DNA of 64,000 nucleotides from Sporobacter sp963677825 (GTDB lineage: Bacteria > Bacillota > Clostridia > Oscillospirales > Oscillospiraceae), in the NCBI GenBank assembly GCA_963677825.2, contig CAXXEF010000001.1, positions 496,001-560,000 of the forward strand, read 5' to 3'. The position numbers and the translations under genes were made by a program. Positions 42,060 to 53,600 of the stretch are shown here, piece by piece. Position 1 is the stretch's first letter, and each line of letters opens with the position of its first letter. Below the pieces are notes generated by a model. That model ran no database searches and was not told where the DNA came from. It saw only the letters and a list, made by a program, of their open reading frames with translations.

Positions 42060-43157
42060 TCATTTCGCCTCCTTCTTATCACGGAACACAAGCCGGTAAT
42101 TGATGAAGAATTCACTGCCTAGAATGAAGAACAATATGATACCGGTCAGCATCTCGGACGCGTAATCATTCAGGTTATATTGTGAGGCGATTTGTACGGC
42201 GCCTTTTTCAAGAAATACAAGCAGCGCCGCGACCATAATCATGACAAAGGCGTTAAACTTAGCAAGCCACGCGACAATAATCGCTGTAAATCCGCGTCCC
42301 CCGGCGGTACTTGTGCTGATCGTATGCGATGCGCCGGCTACGGCGATAAATCCCGCAATGCCGCTCAGCGCGCCAGACACGGCCATCGTTCTGATGATTA
42401 CTTTTTTCACGTTGATGCCGACGTATTTTGCTGTCCGTTCGCTTTCGCCGACAACGGCAATCTCATACCCCTGCTTTGAGTAACGCAGATAGACAAACAT
42501 CGCGATCGTCAGCGCCATGACAATGATAATATTGAGCAGATACTTCTGACCGAGCAACGTCGGAAACCATCCGGCTTTCGTCGACTGGTTGATGATGCCA
42601 ACTGTATTGGAGCCAAACGGATTTTCCCATTTGGCAATGAAAAATGACGTCAGCTGAATGGCAACGTAGTTCATCATCAGCGTGAATAATGTTTCGTTTG
42701 TTTTAAAGCGCGCCTTAAACACCGCAGGGATAACACCCCAGAGCGCGCCGGCAGCCGCGCTGACGAAAAACATCACAATCAGTAACAGCCACGTCGGCAT
42801 CGCGCCGCCGAAATAGAGCATGCAGGCGGCTGTCGCGATACCACCGACGAGAATCTGACCTTCGGCGCCGATATTCCAAAAACGCATCATAAAGGCCGGT
42901 GCAAGGCCGATAGAAATACATAACAGCATCATGGTATCACGCATGGTAATCCACGTGCGTTTTGTAGTGCCGAAAGCGCCGTTCCACATGGCACCATAGA
43001 CCTTAAACGGGTTGAGCTTTACCATCAAATAAATCACGACCGCGCAGACAGCCAGCGCGACAATGATGGTTACAAGCCGAACAATCCACGATCTCCAATG
43101 CGAAATCGAATCACGCTTGGCAATGCGGACAAACGGCTCGAGACTGTTATGATTCAT
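42060..43157 (-). CDS. Nucleoside ABC transporter permease (YufP type)
   Basis: 365 residues with about nine helices. FMMRFWNIGAEGQILVGGIA, AVVGESERTAKYVGINVKKV (coupling loop) and GRGFTAIIVAWLAKF are typical of the first permease of BMP-family systems. Its start overlaps the end of the ATPase gene by 4 bp, and its stop is followed at once by the second permease. Confidence 0.9.
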   Translation of the reverse strand: MNHNSLEPFVRIAKRDSISHWRSWIVRLVTIIVALAVCAVVIYLMVKLNPFKVYGAMWNGAFGTTKRTWITMRDTMMLLCISIGLAPAFMMRFWNIGAEGQILVGGIATAACMLYFGGAMPTWLLLIVMFFVSAAAGALWGVIPAVFKARFKTNETLFTLMMNYVAIQLTSFFIAKWENPFGSNTVGIINQSTKAGWFPTLLGQKYLLNIIIVMALTIAMFVYLRYSKQGYEIAVVGESERTAKYVGINVKKVIIRTMAVSGALSGIAGFIAVAGASHTISTSTAGGRGFTAIIVAWLAKFNAFVMIMVAALLVFLEKGAVQIASQYNLNDYASEMLTGIILFFILGSEFFINYRLVFRDKKEAK

Positions 43158-44689
43158 GACTTATTTCTCCCCGCACTGGTCATCATCTGCCCGATTTCGC
43201 GTTTATCGGTTTTCCGCGCGTCAACGATGCCGCTAACACGTCCGGAGTTTAAGACAAGCACGCGGTCGCACAGTTCGAGAATTACATCAAGATCTTCGCC
43301 GACAAATATCACGGCAACGCCGGCTTTCTTCTGCTGACTGAGCAACTCGTAAATCGTATACGATGAATTAATATCCAGACCCCTGACGGCATAAGCCGTC
43401 ATTAAGACGTGCGGCTGTGAGGATATCTCGCGGCCAACAAGTATTTTCTGGACATTACCGCCGGAAAGCCGACGCACCGGCGTAGAAATACCCGGTGTTT
43501 TGACCTGCAGCTCTTCGATGACTTTTTCAGCCAGTTTACGCGGTGTTTTCTTTTCTGTTAAAAATGACGCACCGTTTCTAAAGCTGCGCAGCATCATGTT
43601 ATTCGTCAGGTCCATGTTAGCGACAAGCCCCATACCGAGCCTGTCCTCCGGCACAAACGAGAGCGCTACGCCCATACCCGCTATGTCATTTGGATTTTTA
43701 CCGACAAGCTGCGTGGACGCACCCGTATCAGGGTCAATATACTCAATACTGCCGCATTCAACGACTTGCAGCCCGGCGATGGATTCAAGCAGTTCCTTTT
43801 GCCCGCAGCCGGAAATACCGGCAATACCAAGTATTTCTCCGCTGTTGACCGTAAACGTTGCGCCGTCAAGCCGGACAATACCGTCCGCGTCACGTACCGT
43901 GAGATTTTCAACGATCAGGCGCGGTGTGGGGTTTTGTGGTTCGCTGCGCTCAATATTCAGCTCAACAGCGCGTCCGACCATCATGTTCGTCATTTCAGCG
44001 GCGTTCGTATCCGCCGTTGCCATCTCGCCTGCAAGCTGTCCGCGACGCAATACTGCCACGCGGTCTGAGATTTCTTCCACCTCGTGCAGCTTGTGCGTGA
44101 TGATGACGACAGCCTTCCCGTCCCGACGCATATTTCGCAGTATATCAAACAGCTTGTCTGTCTCCTGCGGCGTCAAAACAGCCGTCGGTTCGTCTAGGAT
44201 CAGTATTTCGGCATTTCGATACAAGACCTTGATGATTTCCACCGTCTGCTTCATGGACACAGACATATCGTAGACTTTTTGCTCCGGGTCTACGTCGAAT
44301 CCGTATTGCTTGGAAATGGCCCGGACTTTATCGCCGACAGCCTTCATATCGAGCTGCCCTTTGCCGGGCATACCCAGAATGATGTTTTCTGCCGCCGTCA
44401 GCACATCCACCAGCTTAAAATGCTGATGGATCATACCGATCCCCAGTTCGTTGGAATCCTTTGGGCTGCGGATAACAACTTCCTGCCCATCTACAAGGAT
44501 GCGCCCGTCGTCCGGGGCGTAAATACCGGACAAAATGTTCATAAGTGTCGTTTTTCCGCTCCCGTTTTCACCCAGAAGCGCCAGTATCTCCCCGCGCCGT
44601 ATCTCCAGACTTACGCTGTCGTTGGCAACCGTTGTTCCGAACGTCTTCGTAATATCCGTCATTTGCACAGCGATATGTGTTGCGTCCAA
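43154..44689 (-). CDS. Nucleoside ABC transporter ATP-binding protein (YufO type, duplicated ATPase)
   Basis: 511 residues with two ABC domains. The first has Walker A GENGSGKTTLMN and Walker B ILILDEPTAVL; its signature region reads YDMSVSMKQTVEIIKVLYR. The second has GISGCGQKELLES in place of a normal Walker A, VPEDRLGMGLV and RLSGGNVQKILVGREI. This asymmetry is usual for the group. The start is TTG 44689 after GGTGGGG. It powers uptake of nucleosides with the two permeases downstream. Confidence 0.92.
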   Translation of the reverse strand: MDATHIAVQMTDITKTFGTTVANDSVSLEIRRGEILALLGENGSGKTTLMNILSGIYAPDDGRILVDGQEVVIRSPKDSNELGIGMIHQHFKLVDVLTAAENIILGMPGKGQLDMKAVGDKVRAISKQYGFDVDPEQKVYDMSVSMKQTVEIIKVLYRNAEILILDEPTAVLTPQETDKLFDILRNMRRDGKAVVIITHKLHEVEEISDRVAVLRRGQLAGEMATADTNAAEMTNMMVGRAVELNIERSEPQNPTPRLIVENLTVRDADGIVRLDGATFTVNSGEILGIAGISGCGQKELLESIAGLQVVECGSIEYIDPDTGASTQLVGKNPNDIAGMGVALSFVPEDRLGMGLVANMDLTNNMMLRSFRNGASFLTEKKTPRKLAEKVIEELQVKTPGISTPVRRLSGGNVQKILVGREISSQPHVLMTAYAVRGLDINSSYTIYELLSQQKKAGVAVIFVGEDLDVILELCDRVLVLNSGRVSGIVDARKTDKREIGQMMTSAGRNKS

Positions 44690-44718
44690 AACAGCCCCAC
44701 CTTTATTTGGAGTAGAAT

Positions 44719-44749
44719 TGGGAAAGCCGCCATTAAAGCGGCTTTCCCA
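44719..44749 (-). terminator. Intercistronic hairpin between the binding-protein and ATPase genes
   Basis: TGGGAAAGCCGC and GCGGCTTTCCCA form a 12-bp stem around CATTAAA. No T run follows on the minus strand, so partial termination or mRNA protection is likelier than a full stop; either would favour extra binding protein. Confidence 0.6.
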
Positions 44750-44764
44750 TTCAGTTACATTTTG

Positions 44765-46009
44765 TTAGTTCAGCTCAGTGATCCCATCGATACGCAGGCC
44801 GAAATACGGTGCGCTGCGGAGCGTGGATTCGGAGAAGATCCCGTCGATGATGGCTTCGCCCGTGTCGCCGACAAAGTCGCCGTCGGTGTCGATCGCCATG
44901 TACGTCGTAACCGTCTCGCCGCCGTTGACGGTGAAGTTCGCTGTATCAAAAATGTTCAGCGAACCGTCTTTCAGCGCGGCTTCGACTTCAGCAACCTTAT
45001 CAGCGGTGCCGTCGGCGCAGCTGTCGCCAAGCGCGGAAATCATGACGGCGCCTTCGTTATAGCCTTCGGCCCAGTCCGTCGCGATATCTTCGCCGCTCAG
45101 CAGCTGGCCAAACGCGTACGTGTAGTAAACGCTCCAGTCGTTCTGCGCGCTCGTCAGAGCCGAGTCCGGTGCAACGGACAGCATGTCAACGTTATAACCG
45201 ACGCAGTAGACTGTCGTGCCGGCATCCAGCGCTGCCTGGCAGGCGGACGGGGCGCCGGTGGAGTCGGCGTGCTGGCTGATGATGATGCAGCCGTCGGCGA
45301 TCAGCGAGTTGGCCGCTTCGGCTTCGGCAGTCGGATCATACCAGGAGTTGGTGTATGTGACAGACATCGCAACATTATCGACAATGGATTTTACGCCGAG
45401 ATAGAAGCCGGTGTAGCCGGAAACGACTTCGGCGTACGGGAACGCGCCGACATAACCGATCATGATGTTGCCGTCGGCGTCCATATTGTCGTCGGTGACT
45501 TCACCGTTTGCGACAAGCTCAGCCAGCTTCATACCGGCAACAACACCGGAAACGTAGCGGGACTGATACGTGTCGTTAAACGCGTTTTTGAAGTTCGGCA
45601 GCTCAGACAGCGCCGCCATGTCACCCGTCATCGCCACAAAAATGACGTCGGGATTCTCTTCGGCAGCCTGCTGCATGTAGCTCTGATGGCCGTAGCTGTC
45701 AGAGAAGATGGCCGTGCAGCCCTGTTCGACGAGGTCCGTGGCCGTATCGTAGCAGCTTTCTGTTTCGCTGACGTTGTATTTCCAGATAATCTGGTCATCG
45801 GCAATACCGTTTGCCGCAGCAGCCTTCTGGATACCGTCGATGTGCGCGAAGTCATAACCGGTGTTTTCGTCATGAACAAGAATCACGCCGATTTTAACCT
45901 CAGCCGTGTCGGGTGAACTTGAGTCACTGGGTGAACCGTTGTTTGAGTTACAAGCGGCAAAAGAAGCCAGCATGAAAACCGCAAGCAACAGCGCAAGAAT
46001 TTTCTTCAT
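44765..46009 (-). CDS. BMP-family nucleoside-binding lipoprotein
   Basis: 414 residues from ATG 46009 (GGAGG seven bases upstream). The lipobox ASFAACN anchors it outside the membrane. The mature part has the BMP fold: VKIGVILVHDENTGYDFAHI, IFSDSYGHQSYMQQAAEENP, FNDTYQSRYVSGVVAGMKLA and GAFPYAEVVSGYTGFYLG. It should bind purine nucleosides and feed the transporter genes downstream; xpt upstream supports a purine substrate. Confidence 0.93.
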   Translation of the reverse strand: MKKILALLLAVFMLASFAACNSNNGSPSDSSSPDTAEVKIGVILVHDENTGYDFAHIDGIQKAAAANGIADDQIIWKYNVSETESCYDTATDLVEQGCTAIFSDSYGHQSYMQQAAEENPDVIFVAMTGDMAALSELPNFKNAFNDTYQSRYVSGVVAGMKLAELVANGEVTDDNMDADGNIMIGYVGAFPYAEVVSGYTGFYLGVKSIVDNVAMSVTYTNSWYDPTAEAEAANSLIADGCIIISQHADSTGAPSACQAALDAGTTVYCVGYNVDMLSVAPDSALTSAQNDWSVYYTYAFGQLLSGEDIATDWAEGYNEGAVMISALGDSCADGTADKVAEVEAALKDGSLNIFDTANFTVNGGETVTTYMAIDTDGDFVGDTGEAIIDGIFSESTLRSAPYFGLRIDGITELN

Positions 46010-46094
46010 AATCATTCCTCCAAAAATTTTTCTTTTTCATTTTATCAAATCACTTCTGTGATTAGAAACAATTAATAACGAGCCCGACGACGCT

Positions 46095-46670
46095 TTAGGA
46101 GCAAAACTCTATTGTCCCGTCGTCGCCCATGCGTTTAATAAGTGCCAGCGACTCGACGCGGCAGCCTTTGGCGCGGAGTATCTCGCCGCCGGGCTGAAAC
46201 GATTTTTCTATTGCAATCCCTGCGCCGACGACTGTACTGCCGGCTTGTTCGGCCAGCGACAACAGGCCTCCAAGCGCTGCACCATTGGCCAAAAAGTCAT
46301 CGATGATCAAGACGCGGTCTGCCGGTCCGAGGTATTTTTTTGATACATAGACAACAGATACGTCGTTGTGTGTAAAGGATTCTACTTCCGTGGTATAAAA
46401 TTCACCGCGCATGTTTCTTGCTTTGTGTTTTCGGGCAAACAGTACCGGGCAGTCAAACACAAGTCCCGCAATACACGCCAGACCAATACCCGAAGTCTCA
46501 ATTGTCAGGATTTTATTGACCTGATCGTCACGATAAAGCCGGTGCAGTTCTTTGGCCATATCCATAAAAAGCGTCGGGTCCATCTGGTGATTGAGGAAGC
46601 TGTCCACATTAAGCACGCCGCCGGGCAATACCGTACCATCTTCACAAATCCGACGTTCAAGCTTCTCCAT
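46095..46670 (-). CDS. xpt: Xanthine phosphoribosyltransferase
   Basis: 191 residues from ATG 46670, with GAGGTG upstream. EKLERRICEDGTVLPGGVLN, FLNHQMDP, the PRPP site VLIIDDFLANGAALGGLL and YTTEVESFTHNDVSVVYVSKKYL match Bacillus-type Xpt. It converts xanthine to XMP. First gene of the operon xpt, binding protein, ATPase, two permeases, which joins purine uptake to salvage. Confidence 0.94.
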   Translation of the reverse strand: MEKLERRICEDGTVLPGGVLNVDSFLNHQMDPTLFMDMAKELHRLYRDDQVNKILTIETSGIGLACIAGLVFDCPVLFARKHKARNMRGEFYTTEVESFTHNDVSVVYVSKKYLGPADRVLIIDDFLANGAALGGLLSLAEQAGSTVVGAGIAIEKSFQPGGEILRAKGCRVESLALIKRMGDDGTIEFCS

Positions 46671-46760
46671 GATCAGCACCTCAAAATGAATTTACGTAAT
46701 CGTCTCTTATTGTGTCGTAAAAAGGATTACACAGTTAATATTACTATGGCTACTTAGTCA

Positions 46761-46780
46761 TGGCAAGTGTTTATTTGCCA
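46761..46780. promoter_or_regulatory. Inverted repeat upstream of xpt
   Basis: TGGCAA and TTGCCA separated by 8 bp, about 90 bp upstream of the xpt start. Operator-like; the factor is unknown. Confidence 0.4.
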
Positions 46781-46814
46781 ATTATTAAAAGTATGTTAAT
46801 TATCACTTTGTTGG

Positions 46815-46828
46815 TTGTTACCTAACAA
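46815..46828. promoter_or_regulatory. Palindrome at the possible xpt -35
   Basis: TTGTTACCTAACAA, a TTGTTA/TAACAA dyad with a 2-bp centre. On the minus strand its left half coincides with the proposed -35 of the xpt promoter. Confidence 0.4.
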
Positions 46829-47011
46829 TTGGGAAATGGCTAATTTTATTTGTATATCCGACCGCGTCCCGTCAAATGTTAAACGGTACAACGTCACCTA
46901 AAAGGTTATCCTATATATAGGCTGTATTATAAAACATTTATACTGCCGCCCGGCTTATTAACACGATTTAGCATCGGTTAGCACGCCGCTGGATAAAAGC
47001 GTACCTGACTC

Positions 47012-47040
47012 TTGACAATGCGGACGAAAACCGCTATAAT
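47012..47040 (+). promoter_or_regulatory. Consensus promoter of tRNA-Gln
   Basis: TTGACA (47012-47017), a 17-bp spacer and TATAAT (47035-47040), all twelve consensus bases, 33 bp before the tRNA. Confidence 0.88.
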
Positions 47041-47073
47041 TCAGTTCTGCCGGATCTTTTGCCTCGGCAATTT

Positions 47074-47144
47074 AGCGGGATTGTGTAATGGTAGCACGAC
47101 AGACTCTGACTCTGTTTGTGAGGGTTCGAATCCTTCTCCCGCTG
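47074..47144 (+). tRNA. tRNA-Gln (anticodon CTG)
   Basis: 71 nt plus an unencoded CCA. The acceptor stem is AGCGGGA/TCCCGCT, the D arm contains AATGGTAG, the anticodon stem is ACAGA/TCTGT with loop CTCTGAC (anticodon CTG, codon CAG), and the T arm is GAGGG-TTCGAAT-CCTTC. The discriminator is G. The 3' flank reads TTA, so CCA must be added after transcription, unlike the tRNA-Ser in this window. Confidence 0.95.
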
Positions 47145-47151
47145 TTAATCG

Positions 47152-47187
47152 AAAAGCCTGTAACTTTTAAAAGTTACAGGCTTTTTT
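47152..47187 (+). terminator. Terminator of tRNA-Gln
   Basis: AAAAGCCTGTAACTTTT and AAAAGTTACAGGCTTTT are exact inverted copies, followed by further T residues. Confidence 0.92.
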
Positions 47188-47524
47188 TATTACTATTTTT
47201 TTAATATTTTCCCTAATTTTTCTCCTTGCAGAATTTTGATACTGTCAATTTGCTTCTGCATGTGGTCGGCGCTGTTTTTTCTCTTCCCGGAAACATCAAA
47301 AGTGAACACCACGGTCGCATGACCGAGCTTTCTAAGCCCCGTTTTACGTGCTCGCCTTTCTGTCCATCCGATAACTTTCCTGGACATAGCCAAGACAATG
47401 AAATCGTTGGTAAATAAAGAAAAACAAGCGAGAATTCTCATATCACAACGTCTGATAATACTTATACCAAATTATTAACCAATAATTAAAATACAACAAT
47501 ATATAGATATTTTTGCGTTTTGCA
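47188..47524. other. Gene-poor stretch between tRNA-Gln and the SLH protein gene
   Basis: About 340 bp of mixed composition, AT-rich toward the right end. A minus-strand frame of 82 codons (47193-47441) ends just after the tRNA terminator but has no ribosome site or recognisable motif. I treat the region as non-coding or as decayed sequence. Confidence 0.4.
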
Positions 47525-47553
47525 TAGACAAATGTTGGCACATATAGTATAAT
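47525..47553 (+). promoter_or_regulatory. Promoter of the SLH protein gene
   Basis: TAGACA (47525-47530), a 17-bp spacer and TATAAT (47548-47553). It gives a leader of about 65 nt before ATG 47626. Confidence 0.7.
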
Positions 47554-47625
47554 CCGGTCGAATGACTTTATCATTATTTGCCATATAAGTTATTAAACAC
47601 TAATGACATGAGAGGACATGGTTCT

Positions 47626-50600
47626 ATGAAAAAAGGGGTTGCAAAAAAGATACTTACAAAGCTGCTTTCCATCGTTATGGCGGTAGGCTTGCTAATGGGC
47701 GGCGTCCTCGAAACTGTTTACGCCTACGACTCGACAGATATCACGCTGGATATACCAACGCAGCACGATATCGATGTGGTGTTGTCCGTCGGCGACACGA
47801 CGCAGAACACGGATACTTTCGCGGCCGACCTGACATCGGCACTGGTTGGTCTCGGTGTGCCGGAGTCTAGGATCGATATCCAAGCGATCGAAACGTCGAC
47901 GACGTCGAGTAACTCGGCCGACGCCAGCGTAATTTTCAACGGTTGGACAAGATACAACGACGCAACAAATGATTGGGCTTTAAAAGAAACGGTAACACCA
48001 GCGCCACCTCCGGTAATTATGAAGACCACCAACTCGACGTGGTCGGGCTTTTACGATCCGAATTTCAATTCCTGTGATTATACGCTTGAGCTGGAAATGG
48101 GTTATGCAACTACGGATAACGACGATTTGGGCATCACCTTTGGTATGAAGGATTTCTCAACGTCTCTTAACACAAGTCAGAGCGGCTATGTCTATAATTT
48201 CTGCGGCGGTGAAACCACATCATGGCCGTCGAGCAGTGTGAACATTGCAAACAACTCTCACGCTACCGGACTATACGAAATAAACGGGACGTCTTTATAC
48301 CCGTTGGTTAATAATGCAAGCGATACACGCTCAGCCGGTTCATGGTATAAATTTAAATTGGTTGTCAAGAATGACAACGCAAAGATATACAAGGCCCTTT
48401 CAATTGATGGCGGTTATGGCGATTATGTTTTAATTGTCGATTACACCACCAGCGACGGCAGCGACATTGACGGTACCTGGGGCTTCTTCGCTAACTCGCA
48501 GCCGAACGCCGCGTTTAGGAACATTACGATGATCACAAGCTCCACCAAGCTGTTCTCGGAAGTCATCCGCGAACCGGACTGGCGTGACACGGCGCTGCGA
48601 TTCGTCGTTAATGCCGACGACGGCGACGTAGAAGGCCTGGATTCTGGCGACGACGACCTGCCCGAAATCCTCGCTAGAATGGATAACGAGCAACTGCACT
48701 ACATCGGCTGGGGCAGCAGCGACAACGTATCTCAGGCGAACAGCTTCATCGCAAAAATTGATGACAGAGGTACGTTTGTCAACGGGTCAACGAGTACAGG
48801 GAGCGAGTCGATATCGGCCATCGCTCAGTATATCTATGACCAGTACGCAGCAGAAAACGCGACCGACTCTACCTATCTGACGCTTGGCACGCCTTTTGAG
48901 TTCACGGTCAATCCGCCATCGGAACTGACCGGCACGGCGGACGGCGACTGGCCGGACGGCAAGTGGCGCGTTGTACACGACGCGAGTTTTTATGAAAACG
49001 GCACCGGCACGGCGGCGTACAGTGGGCAGTATCTGGCGGATATGGACGTATCGCTGGATAAGCCGGGCAAATACGATATCTACTACAAAGACGGGCTGAT
49101 CAAAACTGTTTACGTCCATCGGGCGCCCATCAGCAGTTTCGGCGTGGCTGTATCTTCAGACGGCAATTATACTGTGACGCTGGACGATCAGTCTTACGAT
49201 ATTGACAACCAAAGCGCGGCCGACAAAGGCATTGCCGAAGCGGTCTGGAAATGGAAAAACGTTGTCGATTCAGACTGGACGACCGGACAGCCGACGACGT
49301 TCAGCGTCAACCAAAACTACATCATCCAGCTAACGGTACAGGACGATCAGGGCGAATGGAGCATCCCGTACTCTCGATACATATCAACGGAAGAAGAATC
49401 GTCTGCAACAACACCCATCGCGGAGTTTACAATCTCGCCATCGGTCATGTATACGTATAACGGGACGACGCTGACGGTCAACGATACGAGCTACGATCCG
49501 GGCGGCGAGAGCCTCAACGCAAAAACATGGACCGTTAAATATGCAGCCTCGGGCACTGAGTTTTATTCCGAATCAACACCGAAGACCGATTTTTCCGATA
49601 TGGCCGCCGGTGAGTACACCATTACGCTGGTCGTCCAAAACAATAGCGGCATCGTTTCCGAGGCGTTTTCAAGGACGCTGACCATCGTTGAGGACACGGT
49701 AGACCCGACTGTGACGGCCTCCTCGCAAAGCGGCAACATCGTAATCGCCGACACTGTAACCCTCACCTATAGCGATACGGGCGGCAGCGACCTGAATTAT
49801 CAGAAGTACGCGCTGATGTCGTCTGTAACCACTCCAGGTTCTGGGGATTGGTCGGCATCGAGCAATAACAACATCAGAAATATAATTTTCAATCAATCCG
49901 GCACATGGTATCTGTACTACGAAGCGGCGGATAACGCCGGCAATACGCTCAGTGGATACTTTGGGCCGTATACGGTGACGGATGTCACGCCACCGACCGA
50001 TCCGACGATCACGATGACGAAAACGTCGGATGACACCGAATATGTCAGCGATACGTGGATCGGCGGCTCCGACAGCGTCCATGTAGAGTTTTCAGGCTCA
50101 ACCGACGATTCCGGGTTCGTGTATTACCAGTATTCAACGGACGACGGCAGTACATGGACCGATTCCAGCTCCGTGACGATCTCGGACGGCGGCACGACGA
50201 CGCTTCAATACAGAACACGAGACAAATCCAACAATTACAGCGCGACGGCGAGCGTCATCATCAAAATAGACGATGTGGCGCCGACCTTTACGGCCAACAT
50301 CGGCCTGCAAAGCGGCAGCGAAACGACAGTCGTCACGGCATCTATTACAGACGCCGCCGATGGCCAGACGGCTCTGGCTGAGTCGAATCCGTACAGCATC
50401 ACGCTGTCGTCCGACGATCCAGCATGGTCTTCCACGACAGAAACCACCTTTACAACAACACCCAATACGCAAGTTTCCGTTACATACAAAGTCGCGGATA
50501 TTGCGGGAAATGTCGGCACGCAGACAAAGAGCCTTTACACGCAGGCCATGACCCCGGGCGTGAGTACGCTGATTGCCAACCCGACGGGGAGCGTCGGCCT

Positions 50601-53600
50601 GATCGTTGACGAACAAGACAACCCGGATACAACGTCCTACTACGTACAAAAGGCAACGCAGCCGGACTTTTCGGACGCGACAATGGCGGCCGATTGGATC
50701 AACCCAGGGGCGGATCATCTGATCACCATCACCGGTCTGGATCGCAGCTCGACCTACTATTTCCGGGTAAAAGCGCGAAATAATGAGAGCACGCCGGTCG
50801 AAACGGCATACGGCGACATGACCGGCTCGATCCTGACCATACCGGAAGACGCCGAAGAGCCGATCGCGACAGTCGTTTCCAGCTCGCGGATCAATTTAGA
50901 GTGGTTGGAAGTTACGGGTGCTGCGTCCTATGATGTGTACTATAGTGAAAACGTGACGGACTATACCCTGCTGAAAAACGTAACAGGTACAACAACGAGC
51001 GATGTGGGCCTGTCCCCGAACACCGGCAGACAATACCGCATCGTCGCTAAGAATTCCAGCGGTGCCAGCTCGAGCTACAGTGCCGCATCGCCCATGGCCT
51101 ACACGTTTGCGGCCATACCGGGACTGACACTGGCGTCGCAGCCGGATGGCAGTGTCGACATCACGATAGCTACAAACGGCAATACGGCGAGCACAGAATA
51201 CTTTGCGGGCACAGAATACTATATTGAATACGGGACCGATCCGGAGTGGGCCACATCGTCTAACACGGGCTGGTTGACTAGCACGACAATAAACATAGCC
51301 GGCCTCGACGCGGGAACGAGCTACTATTTCCATGTCAAAGCAAGAAACGGCAGCAACACAGAAACAACGTATTCTGACATAGCCGGTACAACGACGACGC
51401 TGTCACCGCCGACGATAACGTCGGTCGAGACGGCGGTAGACGGTACGACGTTTAATAACACGGTCAAATGGTCGGCCGTCGACGGCGCAACCAGCTACAA
51501 AATATACCGGGACGACGTGTATATCGGCACGACAGCCGGCACGACGTATGAGGATACCGGGCTTAAGGCGAATACGCTGTATGAATACACGGTCACGACG
51601 GTAAACGCCGGCGGCGAGGGCACGCAATCCACGTCTGATTCCTGCCGGACGCTGGCGGACTACCCCTCCGCCGTAACGGTGACGGCAAAAACGGCAGACA
51701 CCATCACATTGACCTTAACGCCGAGCACCAACGTTGGGGATAACCAAAAATACAGACTGGTCCTTAAAGACGGGGATACAATAGTCAAAGAATTTTCCTG
51801 GTCGAGCAATCTGACGTATGTCATCGTCGGGCTTGACGGAGACACCGAGTACGCGGTGTGGGTCGACGCTGCCAATAGCGACGACTTGGCGCGCGGCGAG
51901 GTACATGTCCTGGATACCAGCTGCAACCACGCCGTATCCGCAGCACTGACCGATAATGCGGACGCCATGCGCTCAGAAGCAGCAGGTTTCAACGATGACT
52001 TTGTGCTCAGCCTCAAAGTATGGGATCCGGACGCAGACATCGTCACGGTTACAGCGACGATCGACGGGCTGACTCGAACGGTGACCGCCGCGATGCCGAC
52101 GACGGAACCGGCTTCAGCAAACGTCACGCTCAGCTGGGATGTCTTCAGCCTTACCGAGGGTACTTACAGCAATATCGATGTATCCGTCTCCGACGGCTAC
52201 GATTCGAATACGAGCGTCACCTATATGGGCACGCTCACCGTTGACAAGACGCCGCCTGTCATCACCCTTACCGGTGACGATACGATATACCTGGAAGTGG
52301 ACGACGCTTACACGGATGCGGGCGCCACCGTTACAGGTGACGACGGCAACGGACTGACGACGACCGGCACGGTCGACGCCACAACGGCGGGCACGTACAC
52401 GATCACGTACAGTGCGGAAGACAACGCGGGAAATACCGCGGCGGCAACACGGACGGTATATGTGGTAGAACCCGTATCCGAAACAGCGATAACGGTCACG
52501 GTTCCACCGGCTGGGATCGGCTCGACTTCGGCGGCAATAACCGGCAGTGTCACAACGCTCGGAAAGACGCAGGCAATAAGTGACTACGGGTACATTTGCA
52601 GCACGGAATCGATTACCGAAGCGACCAACAAACAGTCACTGGGTGCGAAAAACGATCTGTCCGATTACGCGGCCATGATCACAGGCCTCACCGCTGAGAC
52701 GACATATTATGTACGTCCGTATATAACGGTAGACGGCACGACGACCATGGGTGAAGAAAAGACCTTTACGACCTTGTCGGCTACCGACGAGACGCAGTGG
52801 CTGTATATCAGCCCCGTAACCGTCTCTAAAACGGAAGCGGACGCAGACGTGACGTTTACGGTGTCGCGGATCGGCGATGCGACAGAAGAACTGAATGTAC
52901 CGATTAGCTTTGCCGGCACGGCCACGAGCACAGCAGACTATACGGTAGCAGGCCTGACCGAGGGCGTGCTCACGATACCGGCAGATAGTCAAACAGCGGT
53001 CTTTACGATCGCCATCATCGATAACGGCACATACGAGGGCGCCGAGACGGTCGTTATGACGCTTGGGTCGGTCGACGGCTACACCATCGCCGACGGGAAC
53101 GGGACTGCAACGCTTACGATTTCAGACAACGACTCGATGACCCTAAGCAGTGACTGTGACATTACAGCCTTTACACTTGCCGGGAAAACTGCCGTCATAA
53201 CCGGCACGGATATCACGCTGTCAGTGCCGACCGGCACGGCGCTAACAGATATCGCGCCCGACACGCTGACGATACCCGCGGGTGCAACCGTTACGCCGTC
53301 CGCTGATGCGGTGAGAGACTTCACATCGCCGGTAGCCTACACGGTAACGGCGGAGGACGGCACGAGCAAACGGTATGTCGTAACCGTGACACAGCGGGAT
53401 CTGTCGACCGACTCGACACTTAGCAGCCTGACGGCTAAAGACGGAGACGAGAACGACCTGACGATTGTACCGCCGTTCTATCCGGAAATCACGGAATATA
53501 CGCTAAGTGTCGGCGCGGATATCGACGAACTCGACATACTGGCTGCTGCCAACGATGCCGGCGCGTCCGTAACATATTTAGTCAATGACTCGGTTGTAAC

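Larger units (their letters stand above)
46671..47011. other. Intergenic region upstream of xpt and tRNA-Gln
   Basis: About 340 bp, AT-rich, with no credible gene. It contains the two dyads listed separately and a palindrome CCTATATATAGG (46910-46921). On the minus strand TTGTTA and GATAAT (18 bp apart) could be the xpt promoter. I looked for the purine riboswitch core and did not find it. Confidence 0.5.

Noticed and set aside
44279..45916. Plus-strand frame of 545 codons opposite the BMP lipoprotein and ATPase genes
   Set aside because: It is antisense to genes with unmistakable family motifs and arises from GC-rich third positions.
46671..46900. Purine riboswitch upstream of xpt
   Set aside because: The conserved core (TTTCTACC, CCGTAAA, matching P1 arms) could not be found on the minus strand.
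47193..47441. 82-codon minus-strand frame next to tRNA-Gln, possibly a mobile-element remnant
   Set aside because: No ribosome site, no recognisable motif and competing frames; no att-like duplication of the tRNA end was seen.
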